DNA from: Deinococcus radiopugnans ATCC 19172
GTDB lineage: Bacteria > Deinococcota > Deinococci > Deinococcales > Deinococcaceae
Assembly (NCBI RefSeq): GCF_006335125.1
Contig: NZ_VDMO01000006.1
Coordinates: 1-64,000, forward strand
Length of the DNA stretch: 64,000 bases
Direction of reading: 5' to 3'
In this document: positions 12,904 through 26,026 of the stretch, piece by piece
Layout: every line of letters begins with the position of its first letter
How positions within the stretch are numbered: the first letter of the stretch is position 1
Made by a program: the position numbers and the translations under genes
The notes under the pieces: generated by a model
What the model was told of the DNA's origin: nothing
Databases searched by the model: none
Seen by the model: only the letters and a program-made list of their open reading frames with translations

Positions 12904-14184
12904 ATGCCTGACCCACACGCCGCCCTGCCCTTTGCCGCCACCGTTCACCCACAGGCCCGTCCCGCCGCCCGCCTGACCTGGGACTCGCGCGAGGCTGGCC
13001 CCGACGTGGCCTTCGCCGCGCTGCCCGGCGAGAAGATGCACGGCAACCGCTTTGTCGAGGCGGCCCTGGACGCGGGCGCCCCCTTCGTTCTGACCGATCT
13101 GGACGTGCCGCGCGCCGTGCGGGTGCCGGACGCCTGGGCCGCGCTGAAAGCCTGGGCACAGACCGAGCGGGCGAAGAACCGGCAGGTGGTGGGCATCACC
13201 GGCAGCGCAGGCAAAACGACGGCCAAGGCCTACGCGGCGGCGGCGCTGGACGCGCACTTCATGCCGGTCTTCAACACCCAGCCTGCCATCGCCTGCTTCC
13301 TGATCGAGTGTGGGGCCTCGGATCGCCCGCTGGTGGTGGAAATGGGCATCGACCGCCCCGGCGAGATGGCCGAACTGGTGGAGCTGGTGCGCCCGGACGT
13401 GGGCGTCGTCACCGCGATTGGCCCGGCGCATCTGGAACAACTGGGCAGCGTGGAGAACATCGCCCGCGAGAAGGGGGAGATTCTCCGGGGCGTGCGGGGG
13501 CTGGTGGGCGCACAGGCCGCGCCGTTCTATCCGGGAGCCGAGAGCTTCGGTTTCGGGGCCGTCACCCACGCCGGACAGGATTTAAAGGTCACGCCGCAGG
13601 GGGCCACCTTCACCTTCGACGGGGTGGAGGTTGGGCTGCCCCTGGCCGCCCGCGTGCAGGCCGAGGCCGCCGTGCTGGGGCTGACCCTGGCGCGGGAGGC
13701 AGGTCTGGATCTGCCAGCGGCGGCGGCACGCCTCGCGCAGGTCAGCGTGCCGGGCGGGCGCTACCGCGTGCATGCGGGCCGCTTCACCGTGATCGACGAC
13801 GCCTACAACGCCTCGCCCGTGGCGGTGAGTGCTGCCCTGAATGCCCTGCACGCCCTGCCAGGCCGCCGCATCAGCGTGCTGGGGCGCATGCTGGAGCTGG
13901 GCGACACTGAACGCCAGCTGCACGCGGAGGTGGGGCAGGAGGCGCGGGCCAGGGCAGACCTGACCTACGGCGTGGGCGCCTTCGCCGCCGAACTGGGCGA
14001 GCGGGCTCACGCCACCGTGCCGGAGCTGACGGACGCCCTGCTGGCAGAGGTGCAGGACGGCGATGTGGTGCTGGTCAAGGCCAGCCGGGGCATCTCGTGG
14101 ACAGCAGAGAGGCGCGCTCAGGAGGGCGTGGGGCTGGACGTGGTGGTGGACGCCCTGCTTCAGTGGCGGGACAGCGCCAAATAG
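12904..14184 (+). CDS. murF: UDP-MurNAc-tripeptide--D-alanyl-D-alanine ligase
   Basis: A 426-residue Mur ligase that adds D-Ala-D-Ala to the peptidoglycan precursor in the cytoplasm using ATP. The P-loop GITGSAGKTTAK is near residue 100; VVEMGIDRPGEMAELV and AIGPAHLEQLGSVENIAREKGEI follow at MurF spacing, and the third domain has IDDAYNASPVAV. The last motif and the order distinguish it from MurE and MurC. TATTCT ends eight bases before the ATG, with no Shine-Dalgarno sequence, so it is probably leaderless. Its 3' end overlaps the convergent gene by 25 bases. Confidence 0.93.
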   Translation: MPDPHAALPFAATVHPQARPAARLTWDSREAGPDVAFAALPGEKMHGNRFVEAALDAGAPFVLTDLDVPRAVRVPDAWAALKAWAQTERAKNRQVVGITGSAGKTTAKAYAAAALDAHFMPVFNTQPAIACFLIECGASDRPLVVEMGIDRPGEMAELVELVRPDVGVVTAIGPAHLEQLGSVENIAREKGEILRGVRGLVGAQAAPFYPGAESFGFGAVTHAGQDLKVTPQGATFTFDGVEVGLPLAARVQAEAAVLGLTLAREAGLDLPAAAARLAQVSVPGGRYRVHAGRFTVIDDAYNASPVAVSAALNALHALPGRRISVLGRMLELGDTERQLHAEVGQEARARADLTYGVGAFAAELGERAHATVPELTDALLAEVQDGDVVLVKASRGISWTAERRAQEGVGLDVVVDALLQWRDSAK

Positions 14185-14618
14185 TCCTGGGGCGTGGGGA
14201 ACTGACGCAGGTACGCCAGCGCCCGTCCCCAGGCCCCCGGCGGAAAGTAGCCGGGAGCGGCGTGATCGTTGGCGGCACAGAACTCGGCCAGCGGCACGGT
14301 GATGTCCTCCACCCCGCCTTGCCAGTACGGCGCGTAGGCGGCGTGGTGGCGGCGCAGCAGGCCAGCCTCGGACACGTAGCCCTGCGCGTCGAAGGCGGTG
14401 ATGCCGTCGGTGACGTAGATGTGGCTGCCGTCAAAGCCGGGTGTGGGGTAGATGAACCGGGGCCGGAAGCCCGCGTCCGGGTACGTCTCCAGAAAGGCGA
14501 AGGCCAGGATCTGACACGCCCCCGCCGAGAAGAACGCGACGTCCGGGCGCTGGTAGCTCAGCCGGGCGCTGTCGAACTGCTCCCGGGTGCGGGCGAAGAC
14601 GGTGATGGGCTGCCTCAT
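14160..14618 (-). CDS. Conserved hypothetical protein
   Basis: A 152-residue protein I cannot assign. It is soluble in appearance, with a motif-like SAGACQILAFAFLETYP near residues 30-46, then RPRFIYPTPGFDGSHIYVTDGITAFDAQG and a C-terminal Pro/Tyr-rich part. ATG 14618 is chosen because TAGGGT ends seven bases before it; the longer open frame upstream overlaps the divergent lipoprotein gene and is rejected. It converges on murF with a 25-base tail-to-tail overlap and is divergent from the lipoprotein gene with 34 bases between start codons. Confidence 0.75.
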   Translation of the reverse strand: MRQPITVFARTREQFDSARLSYQRPDVAFFSAGACQILAFAFLETYPDAGFRPRFIYPTPGFDGSHIYVTDGITAFDAQGYVSEAGLLRRHHAAYAPYWQGGVEDITVPLAEFCAANDHAAPGYFPPGAWGRALAYLRQFPTPQDYLALSRH

Positions 14619-14625
14619 ACAGTCC

Positions 14626-14631
14626 ACCCTA
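14626..14631 (-). promoter_or_regulatory. -10 hexamer of leaderless gene 14160-14618
   Basis: TAGGGT ends seven bases before the ATG at 14618. The facing gene has GATAGT (14640-14645) seven bases before its ATG, a weaker match. Confidence 0.45.
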
Positions 14632-14652
14632 ACGCCGGGGATAGTGGGTTCC

Positions 14653-15408
14653 ATGCGCCGTCTCCTCACCCTGTCTTGTGGCCTGCTGTTCCTGGCCGCC
14701 TGCGCGCCGGCCCCGGCCCGGCCGCAGTCGGCCTCTCGCCCCGCCGCTGTCGCCCCGGCGGATCCCAGTTTCCGGGCCGCCTTTGCCTCTGAAGGCGTGG
14801 CGTGGGTGGCCGGTGGCCGGGCCTGCGTGGCGCGTGCCCCGTCGTACCGGGCGGTATGCCCCCGCCTGCCCCCAGCGGTGGACGTGGGCTGGAACGGCGG
14901 TGACGCCTGGGCCGCCATTCCCGGTCTGGGCGCAGTGATCACGCTGGACCGCGCTGCCCAGACCGTGGCGGTGGGCCGGGTGGTGGCCCTGAGCAGTAAC
15001 CGCGCCTACCGCGAGGACGGTACCGCCGTGACCTACGCGGGGGCGGCGGCGCGCGGCGTGATCGGCGCCCCTGCGGCGGCCCTGACCGGCGGCGACGGCC
15101 AGGATTACGTGCTGCTGGGCGGCCAGCTGCTGCGCGTGGGCGACGGCGTCGTGCTGGAGAGGGGTGCGGGGCCGTACCTGCAGCGCACCCCCACCGGCGC
15201 AAAGTCAGCGGACGTGCCAGGGACCGTGAGCGACTTTGGCAGCTACCGCCTGGTGAACGGCGAACTGCAGCGCCTGGACGCGGCGGGCGGCGTGGTGGGC
15301 CGCGTTCCGCACGGGCCTGGGCGCATTGGGCTGGTGGGGGGCGACGTGGTCACCGTCAGCCCGCAGGGTCAGGTGCGCGTGTTCGGGCTGGACCTGCGGG
15401 AAAGGTAG
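14653..15408 (+). CDS. Lipoprotein, unknown function
   Basis: A 251-residue lipoprotein: the signal peptide ends in LAAC (Cys18), followed by a Pro/Ala linker. The mature part contains a series of short strands with G-D and V-V-A-L patterns (for example VDVGWNGGDAWAAIPGLGAVITLD and GQDYVLLGGQLLRVGDG), which resembles the blades of a beta-propeller, but no family is recognised. The start ATG 14653 gives the complete signal peptide. It stands alone; a hairpin about 220 bases downstream may end transcription. Confidence 0.78.
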   Translation: MRRLLTLSCGLLFLAACAPAPARPQSASRPAAVAPADPSFRAAFASEGVAWVAGGRACVARAPSYRAVCPRLPPAVDVGWNGGDAWAAIPGLGAVITLDRAAQTVAVGRVVALSSNRAYREDGTAVTYAGAAARGVIGAPAAALTGGDGQDYVLLGGQLLRVGDGVVLERGAGPYLQRTPTGAKSADVPGTVSDFGSYRLVNGELQRLDAAGGVVGRVPHGPGRIGLVGGDVVTVSPQGQVRVFGLDLRER

Positions 15409-15624
15409 CCAGAGCAGCCGACGCCCCCTGAGGGCAGCGGAATCTGCGCCCCCTGACCTGAAGCCATGCGTCCTTGCGCGGCGCTTCAGTGGAGGCCTCA
15501 GTCTGAAAAGCCGGCAGATGTGTGGACCCGTGAGCCTCTGCCCACTCGCCACCCTCTCATGCAGCGACCTCTCCACCCCTCACGGACGCCACTGAGACCG
15601 CAGTGCGAGAAACAGCCCTGGGCG

Positions 15625-15657
15625 GCCAGCCAGGGCCGCCGGTCCAGGCTGGCTTTT
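15625..15657 (+). terminator. Possible terminator upstream of pilM
   Basis: GCCAGCC (15625-15631) pairs with GGCTGGC (15647-15653), followed by TTTT. A competing stem, GGCGGCC with GGCCGCC (15621-15640), overlaps the 5' arm. Confidence 0.45.
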
Positions 15658-15778
15658 GGCGGTGTCAGAGTTCGGTAAGCACCCGGATGATTGCATGGGG
15701 ACGCTTATGGTAGCGCCAGTTTCCCGCCCAGCCGTCCGCCGTCCTTCGCTCTCTTTTCGCGTCTGGAACAGCTCCCGC

Positions 15779-15792
15779 CAGATGAGCATCTG
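15779..15792. promoter_or_regulatory. Perfect palindrome upstream of pilM
   Basis: CAGATG and CATCTG with a two-base centre, 29 bases before the pilM start. It could be a protein-binding site for control of the pilus operon. Confidence 0.35.
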
Positions 15793-15820
15793 ATAAAAAT
15801 CGCCTTGATCTGGAGGGAGA

Positions 15821-16991
<1,171 letters not shown>

Positions 16992-16999
<8 letters not shown>

Positions 17000-17729
17000 A
17001 ATCAACCTGCTGCCCGCGCAGTACCGCCGGCAGTCCGCGCCCAGCGCGTGGCGCTACGCCACCTACGCCCTGGTGCCGCTGACCGTGGCCGCCATCCTGA
17101 TTCCCGAGGTGGTCACGGCCACCCGAGTGGGCGACCTGAATCGCGAACTCGACGCCCTGAACGGCGAGGTCGCCGCATTGGCTCCGGCCAAGCAGGAATT
17201 CGACGCCCTGACCGCCGAAGCCCGGTCGCTGGAACAGGTCACGGCCATCGCCGAGCAGCTCAGGACCGGCAAGACGTACTGGACCAACGATCTGGCGACC
17301 TTCACCGCGCAGCTGCCCGGCGACAGCAGCGTGGCGGTCAACACGCTGTCCATTCGCGACCTGGACGCAGGCAACCTCAGCAGCCTGCAACAGGGCGGCA
17401 TCTACATGGGCAAGGCGGTGACGCGCGAGATCGACCTGAGCGGCACGGCCACCAGCCAGCAGGCCGTCGTGAACTTCCTGAGGCTCTACGAGAACAGTCC
17501 CAACTTCGGCGTCAACTTCAAGTCCCTGCAGAGCAGCGCCCAGGGCAACCCGGCCCAGGACGGCGGCGCGGCGGCCCAGCCGCAGTACACCTTCACGGCC
17601 AGCATCGGGATCGTGGGCAGCCCGCCGGCCGGAGAACAGACTCCTGCGGACGCGCTGCAAGCCGCTCCGGGGACGGTCTCTACCGCACCGGCCGCCGCGC
17701 CGGCACAAGGAGCGGGCAGTGTCAACTAA
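16992..17729 (+). CDS. pilN: Type IV pilus assembly protein PilN
   Basis: A 245-residue inner-membrane protein. The N-terminal motif VEINLLPAQYR is the PilN tail that binds PilM; one membrane helix follows (about 25-45), then a coiled-coil stretch (about 48-85, heptads in RELDALNGEVAALAPAKQEF) and a periplasmic ferredoxin-like domain. The C-terminal 40 residues are Ala/Pro-rich. It starts with GTG inside the end of pilM (eight-base overlap) and overlaps pilO. Confidence 0.93.
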
Positions 17730-18357
17730 ACTCTCCCCCCGAAACCTATTTCTGATCGTGCTGGCCGTGTGCCTGATGGTGCTGGCGCTGTGGTTCGTGC
17801 TGCGCTTCCAGCCCCGGCAGCAGCAGATCACGGACCTGCAGGGTCAGCTGGAGCCGCTGCAGACCCGCGTGACGGTCATGCGTTCGGCCTCCCAGGGCCT
17901 GCCCGCGCTGCGTGAGCGCGTCGCGGAGTTGCGCACGGACCAGCAGGAATTCCTGACGGCGCTGCCCAGTGCCGCCAATTTCGGCTCCGTCCTCGATGAG
18001 CTGCGCCGCACCACGGCGGCCACCGGGGCCACCCTGAATACCTTCACGGTGCAGGGCGGCGGCGCGGCCCCCGGCCTGCCCGGCGGCGTGCGGCCCATCG
18101 GCCTGAACGTGGGCGTGACCGGCAAATTTGCCCAGATGTTCGAGACCCTGCGCGCCCTGGAGACCGCTGGCCGCTTCACCACCGTCAGCAACGTGGCACT
18201 GCAACTGCCCGCCGCCACCAGCTTCGATCCCGAACTGGAGGGCACCCTGGGCCTGACCGTCTACACCTTTGACCCGGCCCAGGCCAGCGCGTCGGCTCCT
18301 GGCAGCGAGCCGCAGGCACCGGAAGCGGCCCCCAGCGCCCCAGGAGGCACCCAGTGA
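17719..18357 (+). CDS. pilO: Type IV pilus assembly protein PilO
   Basis: A 212-residue inner-membrane protein that pairs with PilN. It has one membrane helix at about residues 12-32 (NLFLIVLAVCLMVLALWFVL), a coiled coil after it (QQITDLQGQLEPLQTRV), and a periplasmic domain with the segment FETLRALETAGRFTTVSNVAL. The C-terminal 25 residues are Ala/Pro/Ser-rich. It begins at GTG 17719 inside pilN and overlaps the next gene by four bases. Confidence 0.92.
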   Translation: MSTKLSPRNLFLIVLAVCLMVLALWFVLRFQPRQQQITDLQGQLEPLQTRVTVMRSASQGLPALRERVAELRTDQQEFLTALPSAANFGSVLDELRRTTAATGATLNTFTVQGGGAAPGLPGGVRPIGLNVGVTGKFAQMFETLRALETAGRFTTVSNVALQLPAATSFDPELEGTLGLTVYTFDPAQASASAPGSEPQAPEAAPSAPGGTQ

Positions 18358-19763
18358 CCCGCGCGCCCCTCAAACTCTCCCGCGAGATGAAACTGCTGCT
18401 GCTGCTGCTGATGATGGTGGCCCTGATCGGTGCGTGGTACGTCTGGACCAACAGCCGGACGGCGGGCGCCCTGCCCGCGCAGGGAACGGCGCCGTCCACC
18501 ACCGGGGCACCCGAAGGCAGCGCAGAACCTGAGGCCCTCGGGGCAGAAGGCAGCGCCACGCCAGCCCCCGCGTCAGGCACCGACGCCGGAACGCCAGCGG
18601 CAGGCAGTACCCCTGGCACCGAAACGGGTCTGGCCACCGACAACTCCGCCGCAGGAACCGTTCCCGTCACTGCGGGCAGCGGCGAGTCCGCTCAGGACGG
18701 GGCCGGCACGCTGGCCGTGCAGCCCAACCGGCCCGTGGAAATCGAGGTGATTCCCCCCTTCCCCACCCCCGAGGTCAGCGGCAGTGCCGACGCGGACGCC
18801 ACCACACCCGGCGGAATCAACCCGCAGGCCAGCGTGGCCGCCGTGCCCAGCAACAACCCCTTCCGGCCCCTGAATCTGGCCCAGAGCGCCCAGGCCGCGG
18901 CAAGCGAACCCGTCACGGCCGACAGCGCCCCGATCTCCTCCCCATCCGACGACCAGAGCCAGAACGACGTTCCATTCACGCCGGTCACGCCCAGCACCGC
19001 CGGACCGCTGGCCCTCAGCCCTATTCCCGGCGCGGGCGGCAGCACCAGCGTCACGTCCGGCAGCCTGAGCGGCCTGCCCACCATTCCTAGCGGGGACGGC
19101 AGCACCGATCTGGCCAGCCCCTCCAGCGCCCTCCCCGGCAGCACTGCGGCTGGCACGACCGTCTCCGGCGGCACGCCGGGGCGCACCATCGCCGGCACCA
19201 GCGGTGATTCCGGCGTGACCGTGATCGGTGGCAGCACCGGCAGCGCGACCTCCGGTGCTGCAGCCCGGACCACCCCACAAGGCAACGTGGTCATCACTGC
19301 GCCTAAGCCGCCCAAACCCATTGCGCCGCCCATCGCCGGGGTCAATGTGCCCAGCGTGACCCGCGTCGCAGCCACGCCGTCCAGACCCACCGCGTCCGCA
19401 TCCGCAGACAGCGCCACTTCCGGCGCGGCCACGGCGACCGGCACCGCCACCAGCCGCCCGGTGCCCGGAACTCCCCAGGTCATCACCTCACTGGGCCAGG
19501 ACGCGGCGGAAGCGGACGACACGCCCGCAGCGCCCGCCGTCAGCCAGCTCGAGCAGTTCGTGCAGAAACGGCAACTGGCCTTCAACGCCGCCGTGCTCGG
19601 TCCCATCAACACCGCCATCTTCCGGGGCCAGAACGGCTACGTGGTCGTCGCCGTGGGCCAGACCCTGCCCGATTCCCAGGTCACGGTCCGGGAAGTGAAC
19701 GCCACCAGCGCCGTGCTGAGCCTGGGCACCGACCTCAAAACTCTCGAACTGGACCAAAGGTGA
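18354..19763 (+). CDS. PilW/PilP-like pilus assembly protein with a long disordered linker
   Basis: A 469-residue protein in the position of Thermus pilW (pilP in proteobacteria). One membrane helix lies at about 13-33 (a run of leucines). Then come about 340 residues dominated by Ala, Thr, Ser, Gly and Pro, expected to be disordered and to span the periplasm. The last 75 residues (from SQLEQFVQKRQLAFNAAV to the end) form a compact domain with the PilP-like pattern FRGQNGYVVVAVGQTLPDSQVTVREV and LGTDLKTLEL, which should link the PilMNO complex to the secretin. GTG start overlaps pilO; its end overlaps pilQ. Confidence 0.82.
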   Translation: MTRAPLKLSREMKLLLLLLMMVALIGAWYVWTNSRTAGALPAQGTAPSTTGAPEGSAEPEALGAEGSATPAPASGTDAGTPAAGSTPGTETGLATDNSAAGTVPVTAGSGESAQDGAGTLAVQPNRPVEIEVIPPFPTPEVSGSADADATTPGGINPQASVAAVPSNNPFRPLNLAQSAQAAASEPVTADSAPISSPSDDQSQNDVPFTPVTPSTAGPLALSPIPGAGGSTSVTSGSLSGLPTIPSGDGSTDLASPSSALPGSTAAGTTVSGGTPGRTIAGTSGDSGVTVIGGSTGSATSGAAARTTPQGNVVITAPKPPKPIAPPIAGVNVPSVTRVAATPSRPTASASADSATSGAATATGTATSRPVPGTPQVITSLGQDAAEADDTPAAPAVSQLEQFVQKRQLAFNAAVLGPINTAIFRGQNGYVVVAVGQTLPDSQVTVREVNATSAVLSLGTDLKTLELDQR

Positions 19764-19771
19764 GCCAAGCC

Positions 19772-22057
<2,286 letters not shown>

Positions 22058-22076
22058 CGCCGCTGCTGGCGCCTGT

Positions 22077-22104
22077 CCCCCTCCCACACCAGGAGGGGGT
22101 TTTT
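22077..22104 (+). terminator. Pilus operon terminator
   Basis: CCCCCTCC (22077-22084), seven-base loop, GGAGGGGG (22092-22099) and TTTTT: a classical rho-independent terminator 20 bases after the pilQ stop. Confidence 0.93.
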
Positions 22105-22175
22105 GATGGCTCCCCTGCCCGTACCCCACCCTGGCCTGTTTGGGCATGGCCGGTGGGCGGGCGCGTGCCGGACGC

Positions 22176-22181
22176 TACAGT
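22176..22181 (+). promoter_or_regulatory. -10 hexamer of leaderless aroC
   Basis: TACAGT ends eight bases before the ATG at 22190. Confidence 0.5.
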
Positions 22182-22189
22182 CGGCCCAT

Positions 22190-23338
<1,149 letters not shown>

Positions 23339-23509
23339 TGGCACAGGTGGCCTGATGGAGAGGGGTGAGGTGGCGGCGCCGTTGCCTCTCTCGGCGGCAT
23401 TCCCCGGAGGCCTCCCAGAATGCGTTGAGCACGAGCTTCAGGCGCTGCTGGCAACCCCGACTGAGGCGCCAGACCGTGCCTTTGTTACTCCGCTCACAGG
23501 TGAGTCCTC

Positions 23510-23515
23510 TAGACT
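23510..23515 (+). promoter_or_regulatory. -10 hexamer of leaderless aroK
   Basis: TAGACT ends seven bases before the ATG at 23523. Confidence 0.5.
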
Positions 23516-23522
23516 GTCCCCC

Positions 23523-24131
23523 ATGTTGGGGACGGGCCTGATCGAACGCCCAGTGGACTGGGTGGCGCTGGCCGGCTTCATGGGCACTGGAAAAAGCCGC
23601 GTGGGCTGGGAACTCTCACGCGCCCTGGCGCTGCATTTCGTGGACACCGACAAGCTGATTACACGGGTGGTGGGCAAGAGTATCCCCGAAGTGTTCGCGC
23701 AGGAGGGCGAGGGGTACTTCCGCGCCTGCGAGGCCGAGGTGGTGCGCCGGGTGTCGCGGCTGGACCACGCGGTCATCAGCCTGGGCGGCGGCACCTTTAT
23801 CCATGAGGCCAACCGCCGCACGCTGCTGGAGCGCGGGCCGGTGGTGGTGTTGTGGGCCACTCCGGAAACGGTGTACCAGCGCACCAAGCACAGTGACCGC
23901 CCGCTGCTGCGCGCCGAGGACCCCCTGGGCCGCATCCGCAGCCTGATGGACGAGCGCGAGGGCGTGTACCGCCAGGGCACCATTCACGTCCACAGCGACG
24001 GTCGGCCCTCCGAGGAAATCGTGGAAGAGATCATCGAGCGCCTGTGGAACTGGTCCGACGCGGCCCACGCCTGGGCCGACGCCCCCGACTCGGTAAACGC
24101 AGAACCTGTGGCAGACCGTGCGACGGATTGA
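23523..24131 (+). CDS. aroK: Shikimate kinase
   Basis: A 202-residue kinase that phosphorylates shikimate with ATP. Walker A GFMGTGKS is at residues 17-24, the shikimate-binding DTDKLI follows near 43, GGGTF near 85, and the lid with KHSDRPLL near 122. The C-terminus carries about 25 extra Ala/Asp-rich residues compared with typical enzymes. ATG 23523 is preferred over an upstream in-frame ATG because it precedes the conserved domain and follows TAGACT by seven bases. Its end overlaps aroB by 14 bases, so the two are co-translated. Confidence 0.95.
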   Translation: MLGTGLIERPVDWVALAGFMGTGKSRVGWELSRALALHFVDTDKLITRVVGKSIPEVFAQEGEGYFRACEAEVVRRVSRLDHAVISLGGGTFIHEANRRTLLERGPVVVLWATPETVYQRTKHSDRPLLRAEDPLGRIRSLMDEREGVYRQGTIHVHSDGRPSEEIVEEIIERLWNWSDAAHAWADAPDSVNAEPVADRATD

Positions 24132-25155
24132 GGTCGGCGGGACGCAACCGTACGCGGTAGAGGTGGGGGCGGGACTGCTCTCACGCCTGCAAGTGCCGCA
24201 GCGCCACGTTGCGCTGATTTCTCCGGTTGATCTGCCCAGACAGTTCGTGGCGGCGGCGCAGGCCAGTCTCTCCCCCACCGTGACAGTCACCGTGCCCGCC
24301 CGCGACGACTGCAAGACGCTGACGGTGCTGGGCGGCGTCCTGTCCAAACTGGCCGCTGCCAACATTCCCAGGGACGGCGCGGTGGTGGGGCTGGGCGGCG
24401 GCGCGGCCACCGATCTGGCGGGTTTTGCGGCGGCCAGCTACCTGCGCGGCGTCGCCTTCTACACGCTGCCCACCACCCTGCTGGGCATGGTGGACGCGGC
24501 GGTGGGCGGCAAAACCGGCGTCAACCTGCCGGAGGGCAAGAATCTGGTGGGCGCGTTTCATCCCCCGAAAGCGGTGTGGTGCGACACCGACACCCTGGCG
24601 ACGCTGTCTGGCGCGGTGTTCCGTGAGGGCGCGGCCGAGGCGTACAAGCACGGGCTGATCGCCGATCCCAGCCTGCTGGCGCGGGTGCTTTCGCCGGAGT
24701 TCAGGCCCGGGGGCGCGAATCTTGAGGCCACCCTGGCCGACGCGATTGCCGTCAAGGCCGGAGTGGTCACCCGTGACCTGACCGAGCAGGGCGAGCGGGC
24801 GTTCCTGAACTTCGGCCACACGCTGGCGCACGCGCTGGAGGCCGTGACGCACCACGCGGTCACGCACGGGGACGCCGTGGGCTACGGCATGCACTACGCC
24901 GCCGTGCTGTCGCGCGAGATGGGAGGCACGGACCTGACGCCGCACACGTGGGCTTTCCTGAAGTGGCAACGCCCCGCGCCCCTGCCTCCGCTGACCTTTG
25001 AAGCCGTCCTGCCCTACATGGCCCGCGACAAGAAGGCCGACGCCCAGGGCGTGCGCTTCGTGCTGTTGCACGATCTGGCGCGGCCTTACCTGACGCGGGT
25101 GCCGGAACCCGTGTTGCGAGAAGCATTCAGGCAGTGGCAGGGGGCCGTGGGTTGA
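24118..25155 (+). CDS. aroB: 3-dehydroquinate synthase
   Basis: A 345-residue enzyme that cyclises DAHP to 3-dehydroquinate using NAD and a divalent metal. Visible motifs are the NAD-binding [46 protein letters not shown] (metal-binding Glu) and [28 protein letters not shown] with the metal-binding histidines. GTG 24118 lies within the end of aroK. Together with aroK, aroC and aroQ it covers four of the seven shikimate steps. Confidence 0.96.
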   Translation: MRRIEVGGTQPYAVEVGAGLLSRLQVPQRHVALISPVDLPRQFVAAAQASLSPTVTVTVPARDDCKTLTVLGGVLSKLAAANIPRDGAVVGLGGGAATDLAGFAAASYLRGVAFYTLPTTLLGMVDAAVGGKTGVNLPEGKNLVGAFHPPKAVWCDTDTLATLSGAVFREGAAEAYKHGLIADPSLLARVLSPEFRPGGANLEATLADAIAVKAGVVTRDLTEQGERAFLNFGHTLAHALEAVTHHAVTHGDAVGYGMHYAAVLSREMGGTDLTPHTWAFLKWQRPAPLPPLTFEAVLPYMARDKKADAQGVRFVLLHDLARPYLTRVPEPVLREAFRQWQGAVG

Positions 25156-25187
25156 CCTGTCACACTGAAACCCGTCAGGAGGACCGT

Positions 25188-25958
25188 ATGTTCAAGTGGA
25201 GAACCACAGTTTTAGGTTTGTCCCTCAGCGCGGTGATGGGAGCGGGGAGCGCCTCTGCCGCGCCCATTCCCACGTTGCTGAGCCCTGGTAGCCTGACCAT
25301 CGGCACCGATCCCACCTATCCCCCGTTCATCTTTCTGAAAGGCAAAACCCTGAGCGGCTTCGAGGTAGAGGTCATGAACGAGGTGGCCCGCCGCCTGGAC
25401 CTGAAACCCGTGTGGAAGTACCAGCCGTTCGACAACCTGCTGATTGGCCTGGGGCAGAAGCGCTTCGACATTGTGGTGGGCTCGCACGGCATTACGCCCG
25501 AACGCCTGAAGGCGGTGGATTTCAGCTCGCCGGACTATTGCTCCGGCGGGGTGATTCTCAGCCCAGCGAACGGGCCGAAAACGGTGGCCGACCTGAAGGG
25601 CAAGACGGTGGTGGTGCAGGTGGGAACCACCTACTTCCAGCGGCTGCGCGACGTGCCGGGGGTGGGCGAGATCAAGACCCTGCCCAGTGATCCCGCTGCC
25701 CTGCAAAACCTGCTCGCCGGCCGCTCGGACGCCTTTGTCACGGACCGTTTCGTGGCGCTGACCGCGCAGCAGAAAAACCCGGCGGCCAAACTCCAGATCG
25801 GCTCCATGCTGTTTCAGGAGAAGATCGGCTTTGCCATCGGCAAGGGCAACACGGCGGTCAAGACGGCGGTGGACGCCGCGCTGGCCGCCATGCAGCAGGA
25901 CGGCACGTACAACAAGATCTCGCAGAAATATTTCAAGACCGACGTCCGCTGCAAGTAG
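25188..25958 (+). CDS. Solute-binding protein of a polar amino acid ABC transporter (orphan)
   Basis: A 256-residue secreted protein of the SBP_bac_3 family: signal peptide cleaved after about ASA (residue 23), then SLTIGTDPTYPPFIF, GFEVEVMNEVARRLDL, the central VVGSHGITPERLKAVDFSSPDY and VVVQVGTTY. Two cysteines, in YCSGG and two residues from the C-terminus, are kept in its paralogue at 49203-49961 and may form a disulfide. AGGAGG precedes the ATG. No permease or ATPase gene is near; downstream lies an amidinohydrolase-fold enzyme, which hints at arginine or a related guanidino compound as ligand. Confidence 0.9.
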   Translation: MFKWRTTVLGLSLSAVMGAGSASAAPIPTLLSPGSLTIGTDPTYPPFIFLKGKTLSGFEVEVMNEVARRLDLKPVWKYQPFDNLLIGLGQKRFDIVVGSHGITPERLKAVDFSSPDYCSGGVILSPANGPKTVADLKGKTVVVQVGTTYFQRLRDVPGVGEIKTLPSDPAALQNLLAGRSDAFVTDRFVALTAQQKNPAAKLQIGSMLFQEKIGFAIGKGNTAVKTAVDAALAAMQQDGTYNKISQKYFKTDVRCK

Positions 25959-25977
25959 AGCCTGCGCCCCGACTGCC

Positions 25978-25997
25978 CTCAGCGGCTTCTCGCTGAG
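25978..25997 (+). terminator. Hairpin after the binding-protein gene
   Basis: CTCAGCG (25978-25984), loop GCTTCT, CGCTGAG (25991-25997). Its tail CCTTCTCCCC is U-poor, so it may slow rather than end transcription. Confidence 0.45.
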
Positions 25998-26026
25998 CCT
26001 TCTCCCCTGCCCCTGCTGGAGTTCCC

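Larger units (their letters stand above)
15409..15820 (+). other. Intergenic region before the pilus operon
   Basis: About 410 bases without a supported gene. It holds a GC-rich hairpin near 15621-15657, a perfect small palindrome CAGATG-AG-CATCTG (15779-15792) 29 bases before pilM, and the pilM ribosome binding site GGAGGGAGA. Several short open frames here have no family resemblance. Confidence 0.6.

Noticed and set aside
24118..24131. Frameshift between aroK and aroB
   Set aside because: The overlap is a normal translational coupling with intact motifs in both proteins.
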